A program made the translations under genes and the position numbers. A model generated the notes under the pieces. The model did no database searches. It was given only the letters and a program-made list of their open reading frames with translations, and was not told the origin of the DNA. 45,362 nucleotides of DNA from Verrucomicrobium sp. (GTDB lineage: Bacteria > Verrucomicrobiota > Verrucomicrobiia > Limisphaerales > UBA9464), in NCBI GenBank assembly GCA_021298285.1, contig JAJTFN010000030.1:21856-67217 (forward strand), in the 5' to 3' direction. This document shows, one piece after another, positions 1 to 10,460 of the stretch. How positions within the stretch are numbered: position 1 is the stretch's first letter; every line of letters begins with the position of its first letter.

Positions 1-1
1 G

Positions 2-316
2 CACCTCAAGCGCATGGCCCAGATCCTGTCCTCCAAGCTGGGCGAGCCGAAGTGGATCCAGATGTCCGAGCGCATCGCCGAGATCATGCTCCAGGAGAAG
101 AACCTCCATGCGAACGTCGATTTCTACAGCGCGACGGTCTACTACAGCCTCGGGATCCCCACCGATCTCTTCACCCCGATCTTCGCCATCGCCCGGACCA
201 GCGGCTGGACGGCCCATGTGCTCGAGCAGTTGGCCGACAACCGGCTCATCCGGCCGCAGTCGGTGTACACCGGCCCGGTCGGCCTGACGGTAAGCCCGAT
301 CGCACAGCGCGCCTGA
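2..316 (+). CDS. gltA: Citrate synthase, C-terminal part (5' end outside window)
   Basis: Citrate synthase condenses oxaloacetate and acetyl-CoA to citrate, the entry step of the TCA cycle. Only the last 104 codons are present; the frame is open to the left edge, so the start is missing. The motif [16 protein letters not shown] carries the conserved catalytic aspartate of the family, and the tail with [20 protein letters not shown] and RPQSVYTGP is typical of the small domain and C-terminus. The gene is followed after 188 bases by sucC and sucD on the same strand, forming a TCA-cycle cluster. The product could also be a methylcitrate synthase, because this C-terminal piece does not discriminate well, but the neighbouring sucCD favours citrate synthase. 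Confidence 0.93.
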   Translation, partial: HLKRMAQILSSKLGEPKWIQMSERIAEIMLQEKNLHANVDFYSATVYYSLGIPTDLFTPIFAIARTSGWTAHVLEQLADNRLIRPQSVYTGPVGLTVSPIAQRA

Positions 317-386
317 GCCGGATGGGACCTCGGGTCGTGGCCACCGGTTTCACCCGGCCGCCGGACACCCGCAGTCCCCGTCCCGT

Positions 387-413
387 CCGCCGGTTCCGGC
401 GATCCGCCGGCGG
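387..413. other. GC-rich hairpin between gltA and sucC
   Basis: Inverted repeat CCGCCGG (387-393) and CCGGCGG (407-413) with a 13-base loop lies 70 bases after the citrate synthase stop. No T-run follows it on the + strand, so it is not a classical intrinsic terminator. It may attenuate or stabilise the transcript end. In DNA this GC-rich, short inverted repeats arise by chance, so this is a weak call. A 9-base tandem duplication (TTTCCCGAA twice, 431-448) lies further downstream. Confidence 0.3.
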
Positions 414-504
414 CTCCAGAACCCGCAGTGTTTCCCGAATTTCCCGAATCACCCAAGTTCCTGATTCCCGCAGCCAATCCACCGGAAGACCCAGCCAGAA
501 CCGA

Positions 505-1710
505 ATGAACATCCACGAGTACCAAGCCAAGCAGTTGCTCAAGCAGCATGGCGTCGCCGTGCCCTCGGGCGAACCGTGCAAGACTGTCGCCGAGGCCCGT
601 GCCGCGGCCGAGAAGCTCTTCGCCACGGGCCACACCCTGGCCGTGGTGAAGTCGCAGATCCATGCCGGCGGTCGCGGCAAGGGCACCTTCAAGCACGGCT
701 TCAAGGGCGGTGTGAAGCTGGCCAAGTCGGTCGCCGAGGTCGTGGACTTCGCCGAGAACATGCTGGGCAAGACCCTGGTGACCGTGCAGACCGGACCCGA
801 TGGCCGGGTTGTCCAGACGCTGCTGGTCGCCGCCGCCGAGAAGATCCTCAAGGAGTTCTACCTGGCCGTCCTGCTGGACCGGGCCAACAGCCGGCCGCTC
901 ATCATGGCCAGCACCGAGGGCGGCGTGGACATCGAGGAGGTGGCCCACAAGACCCCGGAGAAGATCATCAAGGAGTGGGTGGATCCCGCCGTGGGCATCC
1001 AGCCCTACCAGGCCCGCAAGGTGGCCAGCGCGCTGGGCCTCAAGGGCGACGCCTTCAACAGCGCCGTCAAGGTCATCCTGGGCGTCTACAAGACCTGGTG
1101 GGAGTGCGACGCCTCCATGGTCGAGATCAACCCGCTGGCCGTGGTGGAGACCCCGGCCGGCAAGCAGGCCGTCCTGTGCGTCGACGCCAAGATCGGGCTG
1201 GACGACAACGCGTTGTTCCGCCACCCCGACATCCAGGCCATGCGCGACCTCGCCGAGGAGTCGCCCCTGGAGATCGAGGCCAGCAAGTTCTCCCTCAACT
1301 ACATCAAGCTCGACGGCAGCATCGCCTGCCTGGTCAACGGTGCCGGCCTGGCCATGTCCACCATGGACATCATCCAGCACTTCGGCGGGATGCCCGCCAA
1401 CTTCCTCGACGTCGGTGGTGGCGCCTCGAAGGACCAGGTCTCGGCGGCCTTCAAGATCATCCTGAGCGACCCCAACGTGAAGGCCATCTTCGTGAACATC
1501 TTCGGCGGCATCATGGACTGCAACGTGATCGCCACCGGCATCGTCGAGGCCGTCCGCGAGACGGGATTGAAGCTGCCCCTGGTTGTCCGGCTCGAGGGCA
1601 ACAACGTCGCCGCGGGCAAGGCCACGCTGGCCTCCTCCGGCCTCACCATCATCAGCGGGGACACCATGGCCGACGCCGCGAGGAAGGTCGTGGCCGCCGT
1701 CGCCGCCTAG
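505..1710 (+). CDS. sucC: Succinate-CoA ligase (ADP/GDP-forming), beta subunit
   Basis: This subunit carries the ATP-grasp nucleotide-binding fold and, with SucD, interconverts succinyl-CoA and succinate with substrate-level phosphorylation in the TCA cycle. The 401-residue product begins [17 protein letters not shown], the standard SucC N-terminus, which fixes the start at 505 although the frame is open further upstream. Further family marks are the [16 protein letters not shown]-grasp segment near residue 48, EINPLAVVE near residue 208 (metal/nucleotide binding) and the C-terminal CoA-ligase domain with [12 protein letters not shown]. Length matches the family (about 390-400). It sits 48 bases before sucD and is probably co-transcribed with it. 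No strong Shine-Dalgarno sequence is visible. Confidence 0.97.
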   Translation: MNIHEYQAKQLLKQHGVAVPSGEPCKTVAEARAAAEKLFATGHTLAVVKSQIHAGGRGKGTFKHGFKGGVKLAKSVAEVVDFAENMLGKTLVTVQTGPDGRVVQTLLVAAAEKILKEFYLAVLLDRANSRPLIMASTEGGVDIEEVAHKTPEKIIKEWVDPAVGIQPYQARKVASALGLKGDAFNSAVKVILGVYKTWWECDASMVEINPLAVVETPAGKQAVLCVDAKIGLDDNALFRHPDIQAMRDLAEESPLEIEASKFSLNYIKLDGSIACLVNGAGLAMSTMDIIQHFGGMPANFLDVGGGASKDQVSAAFKIILSDPNVKAIFVNIFGGIMDCNVIATGIVEAVRETGLKLPLVVRLEGNNVAAGKATLASSGLTIISGDTMADAARKVVAAVAA

Positions 1711-1758
1711 TCCAGGACATCCCCCGCAACGACAAGAACCCCCCACTTCCCCAATCGC

Positions 1759-2658
1759 ATGTCCATCCTCGTCACCCCGCAGACCCGGCTTCTGGTCCAG
1801 GGCATCACGGGCGCCTTCGGTGCCCGCCACGCGCAGTTGTCCATCGACTACGGCACGCAGGTCGTCGCCGGCGTCACCCCCGGCAAGGGCGGTCAGGTCT
1901 TCGAGCACGGAGGCGTCAAGGTGCCGATCTTCGACACCGTCGCCGAGGCCGTCCGCGAGACCCGGGCCACGGCCAGCGCCGTGTTCGTTCCGCCGCCCTT
2001 CGCGGCCGATGCCATCCTCGAGGGCGTCGATGCCCGTCTCGACCTCGTCGTCGCCATCACCGAGGGCATCCCGGTCAACGACATGATCAAGGTCAAGCGC
2101 GCCATGCAGGGCAGCGCCACACGCCTCATCGGTCCCAACTGTCCCGGCATCGTCACCCCGGGTGAGGGCAAGGATTCCCATGGCGGCTGCCGCATCGGCA
2201 TCGCCCCGGGTTACATCCACAAGCGCGGCCACATCGGCGTGGTCAGCCGCTCGGGCACCCTCACCTACGAGGCCGTGTACCAGCTCACCAGCCGCGGCGT
2301 CGGCCAGTCCACCTGCGTGGGCATCGGCGGCGACCCGGTCAACGGCACCTCCCACCTGGATGTCATCCAGCTCTTCATGGCCGATCCGGACACCCACGGC
2401 ATCATCATGATCGGCGAGATCGGCGGTTCCGCCGAGGAGGAGGCCGCCGAGTGGATCAAGGCCCACGGCACCAAGCCCGTGGCCGGCTTCATCGCGGGCG
2501 CCACCGCGCCCCCGGGACGCCGCATGGGTCACGCCGGCGCCATCGTCAGCGGCGGGAAGGGCACGGCGCAGGCCAAGTTCGACGCCTTCCGCGCCGCCGG
2601 CATCGGGGTCGCAGCCACTCCCAGCGAGATGGCCGAGACCCTGCTCAAGATGATGTGA
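1759..2658 (+). CDS. sucD: Succinate-CoA ligase, alpha subunit
   Basis: SucD binds CoA and carries the histidine that is transiently phosphorylated during succinyl-CoA/succinate interconversion. The 299-residue protein has an N-terminal Rossmann CoA-binding domain ([26 protein letters not shown] is the glycine-rich start region, residues about 14-38), the GPNCPG motif near residue 125 and the active-site loop [12 protein letters not shown] near residue 257, which contains the phospho-histidine. Length is typical (about 290-300). It follows sucC by 48 bases on the same strand, which is the usual order of the operon. Confidence 0.97.
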   Translation: MSILVTPQTRLLVQGITGAFGARHAQLSIDYGTQVVAGVTPGKGGQVFEHGGVKVPIFDTVAEAVRETRATASAVFVPPPFAADAILEGVDARLDLVVAITEGIPVNDMIKVKRAMQGSATRLIGPNCPGIVTPGEGKDSHGGCRIGIAPGYIHKRGHIGVVSRSGTLTYEAVYQLTSRGVGQSTCVGIGGDPVNGTSHLDVIQLFMADPDTHGIIMIGEIGGSAEEEAAEWIKAHGTKPVAGFIAGATAPPGRRMGHAGAIVSGGKGTAQAKFDAFRAAGIGVAATPSEMAETLLKMM

Positions 2659-2712
2659 GCCCCGCCGGCCGGCTCCCGCCTCAGGTGCGGGGCCGGCCGT
2701 CCCCCTGCCCGG

Positions 2713-3558
2713 ATGCACTGGCTCGACTGGATGACGGACCTCGCCGGGCTGCTGTTGTGGCTTTCCTGGCGTGGGTTCGGTTCCCAGCCGGTTTCCGCCC
2801 GCCCGGCGTTGACGCTGGCATCCAACCTCCGGCCGGCCGACGGCGGGCCCGGTCGGAGAAGCTCCTTGGCCCTGCCCGGATTGGCGATGTTGCTGCTGGC
2901 CCGGGCCTCCGTGCATCACGGGTTCTCGCCCCACTTCGCGGAGGCCGTCCCCTGGTCGCTGGGGGCGGTGACCGTGGTGTTCCGCAGCGACCTCTGGCTT
3001 CGGATCCTCTCCCATTCCGTGCTCAGTTGGGTCGGGCTGCTCCTCAAGGCCTACCTCTGCTTCGCCTTCCTGGCGACGCTGCGCCGCCGGGATGCCGAGG
3101 TCGACCCGATCACCCAGTCCATCCGCGGGGAGTTGGGGTTCCTGGCGCGCTGGCCTTACGGTCTCCCCATGGTCGTGGTCCTCGCCATGTTCGGAGGGCT
3201 CTGGCTGCTGGTGTCGCCGGCGCTGGTCGCGGCCGGTCTCGCGCCTGCGCGGATGTCGACCGTGCATGCCCTCCAGCAGGCCGCCGTGGTCTCCGTCGGG
3301 GGCATGGCGTTCCTCAAATGGCCGTTGGTCCTGCTGTGCCTGATGAGGTTCGTGCTCGACCATGTCTACCTCGGCACGATGCCCCTCTGGGATCACCTGC
3401 ACGGCACCGGAGGCCGGCTGTCGGGCTGGCTGGCCCACCTGCCGCTCAAATGGGGGCGGATCGATCTGGCTCCGCTGGCGGCCGCCGGTCTCTTCTGGGG
3501 CGTCGGGCACCTCCTCCAGGGGGCCGCTCCGCGCCTGTTCCTGAGGTTGCCGCTGTGA
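2713..3558 (+). CDS. Multi-pass membrane protein, YggT-like by position
   Basis: A 281-residue hydrophobic protein with about five or six membrane segments: near residues 5-17, 53-65, 99-119, 148-175, 193-211 and 248-265. I see no catalytic motif. It overlaps yggU by four bases (GTG start of yggU inside its end, stop TGA at 3556-3558). In many bacteria yggT, a two-block membrane protein, directly precedes yggU, and the repeated architecture here (two halves, each with a hydrophobic pair and a basic/polar loop such as LRRRDAEVDP) fits that. The assignment to the YggT family is inferred from position and topology, not from a clear motif. It follows sucD by 54 bases and may be read through from sucCD. 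Confidence 0.72.
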   Translation: MHWLDWMTDLAGLLLWLSWRGFGSQPVSARPALTLASNLRPADGGPGRRSSLALPGLAMLLLARASVHHGFSPHFAEAVPWSLGAVTVVFRSDLWLRILSHSVLSWVGLLLKAYLCFAFLATLRRRDAEVDPITQSIRGELGFLARWPYGLPMVVVLAMFGGLWLLVSPALVAAGLAPARMSTVHALQQAAVVSVGGMAFLKWPLVLLCLMRFVLDHVYLGTMPLWDHLHGTGGRLSGWLAHLPLKWGRIDLAPLAAAGLFWGVGHLLQGAAPRLFLRLPL

Positions 3559-3869
3559 CGCCGGCGCCCTTCCTCCGCGAGGTTCCCGACGGGATCGTGC
3601 TGAACCTCAGGGTCATGCCGAGGGCATCGGCCAACGCCATCGCCGGCCTTCAGGGCGACGCCCTGAAGGTCCGGGTCACGGCCCCCCCGGTGGATTCGGC
3701 CGCCAACGAGGAGGTGGTGCGCTTTCTGGCCGCGAGCCTTGGGGTACCGCGCGGGACCGTCCGCCTGCTCCGGGGGGCCACCGGCCGCCAGAAACAGGTG
3801 CTGGTCCAGGGGTGTTCCCCGGCCCGGGCGCTTGAGGCCCTCGGTCCTTGGATCGGTCCCGGCACCTGA
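3555..3869 (+). CDS. yggU: YggU/DUF167 family protein
   Basis: A 104-residue protein of the DUF167 (YggU) family, function unknown. Family marks are LNLRVMPRASANAIAG near the N-terminus (usual form: V.P.A..n.i.G), LKVRVTAPPVDSAANEEVVRFLA in the middle (the PVDGxAN motif, here PVDSAAN) and the basic GATGRQKQVLV segment near the C-terminus (usual form SGxxxRxKxV). The GTG start overlaps the stop of the preceding membrane gene in a GTGA arrangement, which implies translational coupling. Length is typical for the family (about 95-105). An ATG is not available in the right place, so GTG at 3555 is the best start. Confidence 0.92.
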   Translation: MTPAPFLREVPDGIVLNLRVMPRASANAIAGLQGDALKVRVTAPPVDSAANEEVVRFLAASLGVPRGTVRLLRGATGRQKQVLVQGCSPARALEALGPWIGPGT

Positions 3870-3885
3870 GACTCCGGGCGGTTCC

Positions 3886-3913
3886 GGACAACCCGGGGCG
3901 GACAACCCGGGGC
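3886..3913. repeat. Perfect 14-bp tandem duplication
   Basis: GGACAACCCGGGGC occurs twice back to back (3886-3899 and 3900-3913) in the 77-base gap between the convergent yggU and pyrophosphatase genes. Just downstream, CGGCA...TGCCG forms a short stem. There is no T-run, so I do not call a terminator. Confidence 0.8.
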
Positions 3914-3946
3914 CGGGGTCTGCACGGCAGGCTCCTTGCCGGACCC

Positions 3947-5596
3947 TCAGGCCAACTGGGCCAGGTAGTCGGTGAGGAACGGCAGGAGCTGCTTCTTGCG
4001 CGAGACGACCCCGTTCAACTCAAAGACCCCGGGTTCCCGCTCCGGATATCCGATGGTCTTGCGGAACGCCTCGGTCCCGGCGATCAGCAGCAGGGAATTC
4101 TGGACCACCACATCGGTCACCAGCAGCGCCGAGAACAGGTATTCGTGCCCGGCGCGGTAGGCCTCGAGGGCCGCCGCCACCTCGGTCTTGCGGCGGTTGA
4201 ACTGCTCGAAGCCCACCTCCTCGATCTGCGCCACGCTGAAGCGGTGCCCTCGCTCCGAGTACTCCTTGCAGTCGGTGGTGATGGCCTGCGCGGCCGGTTT
4301 GGCCGTCAGCACCGAGCCCGAGCTGAAGAGCTGCTCGGTGAACCGGGTCGCGTCCACCTTGGCGATCTGCTCGAGCCTTGCCAGCACGGCGGCATCGCGC
4401 GGGGTCGTTGTCGGCGACGTCAGGTTCAGCGTGTCCGACACCAGGCCCGCCAGCAGCAGGCCCGCGATCGACTCGGGCAGCTCGACCCCGTTCTGGAAGA
4501 AGCAGTCGGCGACGATGGTGCTGGTGGAACCGACCGGCTCGTTGCGGAAGAGGATCGGCTGGTGGGTGGTGAACGAACCGATCCGGTGGTGGTCGATGAC
4601 CTCGAGGATCTCGACCTTGTCGGCCCCCTGCACGGCCTGGCCGATCTCGTTGTGGTCGACGAGGATGAGCCGCCGGCGCACCTGCTTGAGGAAGTCGGAC
4701 TTCGAGAGCATGCCCACCACGCGGTCGTCGGCGTCCACCACCGGGAAGGCCTGGAAGGCCGAGGCCGCCGCGATCGACTGGATGTCCTCGAGCTTCTCGT
4801 CGGCACGGAAGCTGAGGAAGTCGTCCCGCAGCAGGCGCTCCACCGGGATGGCGGCGCGGCAGAGCATGGCGCTGGTGGCCGAGTCGTGGGGCGAGACGAC
4901 CAGGCTCACCGAGTGGTGCCGCGCCATGGCGAGGATCTCGTCGGAAACGCTGAGGCCGCCGGTCACCACCAGCAGTCGCACGCCGCCCTGGATGGCCGTC
5001 CGCTGGATGTCCTCCCGGTCGCCCACGACGACTACCAGCCGATGGGCCGCGTAGTTCCGCAGACGCTCGGAGAAGCTGATCGGCTTCATCGCGGCGACCA
5101 TCAGGATGAGGTCCTCCTCGGACTCGTCGGCGAATCCGCAGAGCACCCGGCCGCCGAGGGTCCGTGCCAGTCCCTGCACCGAGGCGACGATCCGCCTCGA
5201 GTCGAAGATCCGGTTGGGCGATGGGAAGAAGAACTTGCTGGCCTTGAACACCGACAGGAGGCCCCGGCACCGCTGGTCGGCGTCCAGGATGGGCAGCACC
5301 CGGATGTTGCGCTGGTCCATGACCGACATCGCCTCGCAGATGCTGGTCCGCGGCGAGACCGCCACCACCCGGTCCACCATCACGTCGCGCACCTGGGGCG
5401 ACACGTCCGCCACGAAGCGTGGCGCAGGCACGCCGAAGGTCCGAAGCACGAAGTCGGTCCGGTCGTTGCAGTCGCCGCAACGGGCCGCGACGGCGTTCTT
5501 CAGGCCGGTGCGCCGCTTGAACTCCGCATAGCCGATGGCGGAGCAGATCGCGTCGATGTCCGGATTCCGGTGTCCGATGACCAAGGTTTCACTCAT
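3947..5596 (-). CDS. Manganese-dependent inorganic pyrophosphatase with CBS and DRTGG domains
   Basis: Family II (DHH) pyrophosphatase hydrolysing PPi to phosphate in the cytoplasm. The 549-residue product begins MSETLVIGHRNPDIDAICSA, the metal-binding start of the DHH domain. The regulatory insert follows: a CBS motif (about residues 75-130), a DRTGG-like region (about 130-250) and a second CBS motif (about 250-310). The DHH domain then resumes with VIDHHRIGSF (the DHH metal ligands), and the C-terminal DHHA2 domain ends with GVVSRKKQLLP, the conserved Arg-Lys-Lys substrate loop. In this subfamily the CBS pair binds adenine nucleotides, and DRTGG-containing members are also known to respond to diadenosine polyphosphates. 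Start 5596 is chosen because the canonical N-terminus begins there. It is divergent from the lipoprotein at 5727. Confidence 0.93.
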   Translation of the reverse strand: MSETLVIGHRNPDIDAICSAIGYAEFKRRTGLKNAVAARCGDCNDRTDFVLRTFGVPAPRFVADVSPQVRDVMVDRVVAVSPRTSICEAMSVMDQRNIRVLPILDADQRCRGLLSVFKASKFFFPSPNRIFDSRRIVASVQGLARTLGGRVLCGFADESEEDLILMVAAMKPISFSERLRNYAAHRLVVVVGDREDIQRTAIQGGVRLLVVTGGLSVSDEILAMARHHSVSLVVSPHDSATSAMLCRAAIPVERLLRDDFLSFRADEKLEDIQSIAAASAFQAFPVVDADDRVVGMLSKSDFLKQVRRRLILVDHNEIGQAVQGADKVEILEVIDHHRIGSFTTHQPILFRNEPVGSTSTIVADCFFQNGVELPESIAGLLLAGLVSDTLNLTSPTTTPRDAAVLARLEQIAKVDATRFTEQLFSSGSVLTAKPAAQAITTDCKEYSERGHRFSVAQIEEVGFEQFNRRKTEVAAALEAYRAGHEYLFSALLVTDVVVQNSLLLIAGTEAFRKTIGYPEREPGVFELNGVVSRKKQLLPFLTDYLAQLA

Positions 5597-5726
5597 GGAT
5601 GGGGCATGGAGCATGGCGGACGGAGCTCCCGGTATCAATTGCCTGTCCGATGCCGGACGGCCCCGCCGGGCGTCCCCCCGCAGCGCGGCCTTGATTTTCC
5701 GACAGGCACCGCTGGAGTGGAAGCCG

Positions 5727-6155
5727 ATGAAGGGATCCTGGGTGTCGCTGTTGGGAGCCGCGGTGCTGATCATCGGCTGCGGTGGTCAGGAGAAGCCGGC
5801 TGTTGTGCCGGCGGCCGATGCCGCCGGTGCCGCCGATGCCGCCGGGTCGGGGGGAGCCTCCGGCCCGGACGCGCCGGCCCCGGCATCGTCGTCGCCCCTG
5901 TCGGCCCCGGTGGATTACCTGGGTGCCACGGCCTCCGCGAAACGGAGGGCCGAGGGGGTGGCCGACCTCGCCCCGCTGCTGTCGGCGCTGCAGCAATTCC
6001 ACGCGGTCGAGGACCGCTATCCGACTCGGCTGCAGGAGTTGGTCGAGGCGGGGTTCCTCGCCCGGGTGCCGGAGGTCCCACCCGGCCAGGTGCTGGCCTA
6101 TGACCCCGCCTCGGGCATGGTGCGCCTGTCGCCCGCGCCGTCGGCCCGGCGCTGA
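5727..6155 (+). CDS. Small lipoprotein with a pseudopilin-like C-terminal segment
   Basis: A 142-residue protein beginning MKGSWVSLLGAAVLIIGCGG. The hydrophobic stretch followed by LIIGC is a lipobox, so cleavage before Cys17 and lipid anchoring are expected. A low-complexity Ala/Gly/Pro/Ser linker (about residues 20-65) follows. The C-terminal part (ALQQFHAVEDRYPTRLQELV, then a VPPGQ...AYDPASG segment) resembles the globular end of type II secretion G-like pseudopilins, which often reads 'F....grYP.sL.eLv..g.l...P..p.g..f.YDp..G'. There is no prepilin peptidase site, so it is not a pilin itself. Function is unknown. It is divergent from the pyrophosphatase gene (130-base gap) and convergent with eno. 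Confidence 0.8.
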   Translation: MKGSWVSLLGAAVLIIGCGGQEKPAVVPAADAAGAADAAGSGGASGPDAPAPASSSPLSAPVDYLGATASAKRRAEGVADLAPLLSALQQFHAVEDRYPTRLQELVEAGFLARVPEVPPGQVLAYDPASGMVRLSPAPSARR

Positions 6156-6207
6156 GCCGCCGCCGATCGGCCTCGGGGTCGGGCCGGGTGGCCCCGATGG
6201 ACCCATG

Positions 6208-6247
6208 AAAAAAGGCCCGTGGACCCTCTGTCTCGGGTCCACGGGCC
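6208..6247 (-). terminator. Intrinsic terminator of eno
   Basis: A perfect 13-bp stem (arms 6214-6226 and 6235-6247, loop of 8 bases 6227-6234) lies 57 bases past the enolase stop on the minus strand. It is followed there by six T residues (A-run 6208-6213 on the + strand). This is the strongest intrinsic terminator in the window. Confidence 0.93.
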
Positions 6248-6304
6248 GTGCAGCCTTCCGGGCCGGCCGGCGACGGGTTGGCCGTCACCGGCGCCTTCGA
6301 TGGA

Positions 6305-8349
<2,045 letters not shown>

Positions 8350-8367
8350 GCCGTGTCAGGGGTCCGG

Positions 8368-8404
8368 CGGGCGGCCCCGGGGTGGGGAAGTGCCGGGCCG
8401 CCCG
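8368..8404. other. 10-bp perfect hairpin between convergent genes
   Basis: CGGGCGGCCC (8368-8377) and GGGCCGCCCG (8395-8404) pair perfectly around a 17-base loop. The hairpin abuts the stop codon of the minus-strand EF-hand gene and lies 18 bases after the exonuclease stop. It has no T-run on either strand. It may act as a transcript-end or Rho-independent-like structure for both genes. Confidence 0.45.
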
Positions 8405-10459
8405 TCAGCGTCCCGGATTGGCCTCGGCGAAGGCCTGGAATTCGGCGCGGTCGATCTCGCCGTCTCCGTTCCGGTCCCAGTCCCGCAGTTCGGCCTTGGG
8501 GCCCAACCACAGCCGCCATTCCACCAGGTTGAGCCTGCCGTCGCGGTTGAGGTCGCGGCGTTGCAGCGTCGATGCCGGTGCCTGCTGGGCCCGGGGAGCG
8601 GTCGGCGGTGCCGCCAGGGGTGGCGTTGGGGTGGCCTCACGCACCGTCGCGGTCCCGGCCGCCGGGTCCCGGGCCGTTTCCGGTGGGCTGGGCCCCGCGG
8701 AGGTTGTCGGGGTCGGGGCGGGCGGGGTGGTGGCGGGAGCGCCCGGCGGGGGGACTCCGTCCGGACCGGTCGGGGCCGCAGGTGCGGTCTGGGTCACCCG
8801 CTCGAGGAGGGCGCCGGCCAGGCCGGTGAAGACGCTGTCGGGATGGCGGATCACGAGGCGTCGCAGGTGCAGGGCCATGGCCTCGGGTTGATCCAGGCCG
8901 ATCGGGTCGTGGGCCAGGGCACGCAGGAAGAGTTGCTCGTCGTTCAGGTCGTCGCCGTCGGTCAGGCGCAACACCCGGGCCATGTTCCCGGAGAAGAACG
9001 CGAAGACGGCCTGCTCGGATGGCGGCAGGGCGGCGATCTTGGCGTCCAGGTCGTCGCGCTCGATCGGGTCCGGGCTCCACCGGCTGGCCGGGATCGACAG
9101 GAGCACCGATTTCTCCAGGGCATGGAGCGGGGTGGCCCGCGTGAACTGGGTGTCGGCTCCGATCCACAGGTAGCGGTCATCCACCGCCAACGTGGTGACC
9201 GGGAAGGCGAACGGAAACCAGCCGACCCATTTCCGGCTGCCCGGGTGGAAGAGCAGGATCCGCGAGCGCAGCGGGAACACCGGGTCGGCGGTGGCCACCC
9301 AGAGGAATCCGCGATCCATGGCCAGCGCCCGGACGCCGGCAGGGATCCGGCTCGTGGGCGTGACCGCGTCGACGGGCGGTGACGATCCTCCCGTGGCCCG
9401 TGCCAGGCGCGCCCGTGCCCGCATGCGTTGACGGATGCCCTCGGCCACCCGGTCACGGGCCGCATCGATCGCCGCGGCCGTGGGTTGCATCCCGACCGCG
9501 ATGGGGATGCCGATGCCTCCTGGCACCGTGACGCCGGTGGGGCGTTCCCGGAACTCGAGCGCGCCGTTCGAGGCCTGGAGGAAGGCCAGACCGGCGTCGC
9601 AGCCGATCCAGAATCCGCCGTCGCCGTCCCCGCACGCGGCCAGGATGCGGACGGGGTCCAACTCGGGCGAGTGGGGGCGGATGACCGGAGGTTGAGCGTT
9701 CCACCGGGCCGCATCGTCGGGCCTCAGCGCGAGGCGACGGTCGGTGGCGGCCAGGAGCCAGTCGCCCGACCCCACGAGGAGGCGCCATGCCGAGGCATCG
9801 GTCGCGTCCGGCAGGGGAGCCGAGGCGTCAAAGCGGGGGAAGCTGCGCTCGTCGGACGAGAGGCGGTGCAAGGCGCCGGAATCGCCGAGGGCGTGGAAGG
9901 CCCGTCGGGTCTCGGCGACCCCCACCGGGTTGCGGCTGCTCATGCCCTGCACGGGGCCGAAGGGATCCACGGCGAAGTTGCGTCCATCGAGCCGTGCCAG
10001 CCCGCCGTCGATCATCAGCCACACGTTGTCGTCGCCGCGCGCCCGCAGACCCGACACGGCGTGTCCCTCCAGGATGCCCGTGGCCGGTTCGATGCGGTTG
10101 GAGGCGGGATGGTAGCTCCAGAGCCGGCCCGCCGTCGGGGGGAGGTTCGTGTCGCCGAAGGGATGGGCCGAGATCCACAGGCGCTCCCCGGTGGAGGCCA
10201 GCGCGTGGATGTACCCCATGGGTTTGGTCTCGGGGAAGGTGACCGGCACGGCGCGTGCGCCCGGCACGGCCGGGATCCACTCGAACGGGCGGAGCACGAA
10301 GGCGTCGCGGGGGATCCGGGAGGCGGGCTTGGCTGGCGATGGCACCGGGGTCCGGGGCTTCGCAAGATCAGGCCCGGATTCGGCCGAAACGACTGTCGAC
10401 ACCGCAGCCAGGACCAGCAGGCCGGCCAGCGGACGGAGGAGGGACGGGGTCGGTGGCAT
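8405..10459 (-). CDS. Secreted protein with propeller-like repeats and a C-terminal EF-hand pair
   Basis: A 684-residue protein starting MPPTPSLLRPLAGLLVLAAVSTVVSAES, a clear signal peptide (cleavage likely after VVSA), so export is expected. The middle contains repeated segments ending in WIS, WLM, WIGCDAGLAFL, LWVATAD and LWIGADTQF, which is the pattern of two-component-regulator-type beta-propeller blades. A Pro/Ala/Thr-rich linker (near residues 580-630) leads to two EF-hand loops near the C-terminus: DLNRDGRLNLVE and DRNGDGEIDRAE. Both have calcium ligands at positions 1, 3, 5, 9 and 12. Its start lies one base past the rsmE stop, so it is the last gene of the grpE-dnaJ-rsmE transcript. 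The family and function are not recognised; calcium binding is inferred. Confidence 0.82.
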   Translation of the reverse strand: MPPTPSLLRPLAGLLVLAAVSTVVSAESGPDLAKPRTPVPSPAKPASRIPRDAFVLRPFEWIPAVPGARAVPVTFPETKPMGYIHALASTGERLWISAHPFGDTNLPPTAGRLWSYHPASNRIEPATGILEGHAVSGLRARGDDNVWLMIDGGLARLDGRNFAVDPFGPVQGMSSRNPVGVAETRRAFHALGDSGALHRLSSDERSFPRFDASAPLPDATDASAWRLLVGSGDWLLAATDRRLALRPDDAARWNAQPPVIRPHSPELDPVRILAACGDGDGGFWIGCDAGLAFLQASNGALEFRERPTGVTVPGGIGIPIAVGMQPTAAAIDAARDRVAEGIRQRMRARARLARATGGSSPPVDAVTPTSRIPAGVRALAMDRGFLWVATADPVFPLRSRILLFHPGSRKWVGWFPFAFPVTTLAVDDRYLWIGADTQFTRATPLHALEKSVLLSIPASRWSPDPIERDDLDAKIAALPPSEQAVFAFFSGNMARVLRLTDGDDLNDEQLFLRALAHDPIGLDQPEAMALHLRRLVIRHPDSVFTGLAGALLERVTQTAPAAPTGPDGVPPPGAPATTPPAPTPTTSAGPSPPETARDPAAGTATVREATPTPPLAAPPTAPRAQQAPASTLQRRDLNRDGRLNLVEWRLWLGPKAELRDWDRNGDGEIDRAEFQAFAEANPGR

Positions 10460-10460
10460 G

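Noticed and set aside
2659-2712. GC-rich inverted repeats after sucD as a terminator
   Set aside because: The repeats are short and overlapping, there is no T-run, and the next same-strand gene begins at once.
142-3510. Very long minus-strand open frame of more than 1100 codons opposite sucC-sucD
   Set aside because: It is a GC-rich shadow frame: composition is Gly/Asp/His/Arg-biased, there are no motifs, and it runs across several real genes.
3848-6103. Long + strand open frame opposite the pyrophosphatase gene
   Set aside because: It is antisense to a clear pyrophosphatase with intact motifs; its translated sequence has no family pattern.
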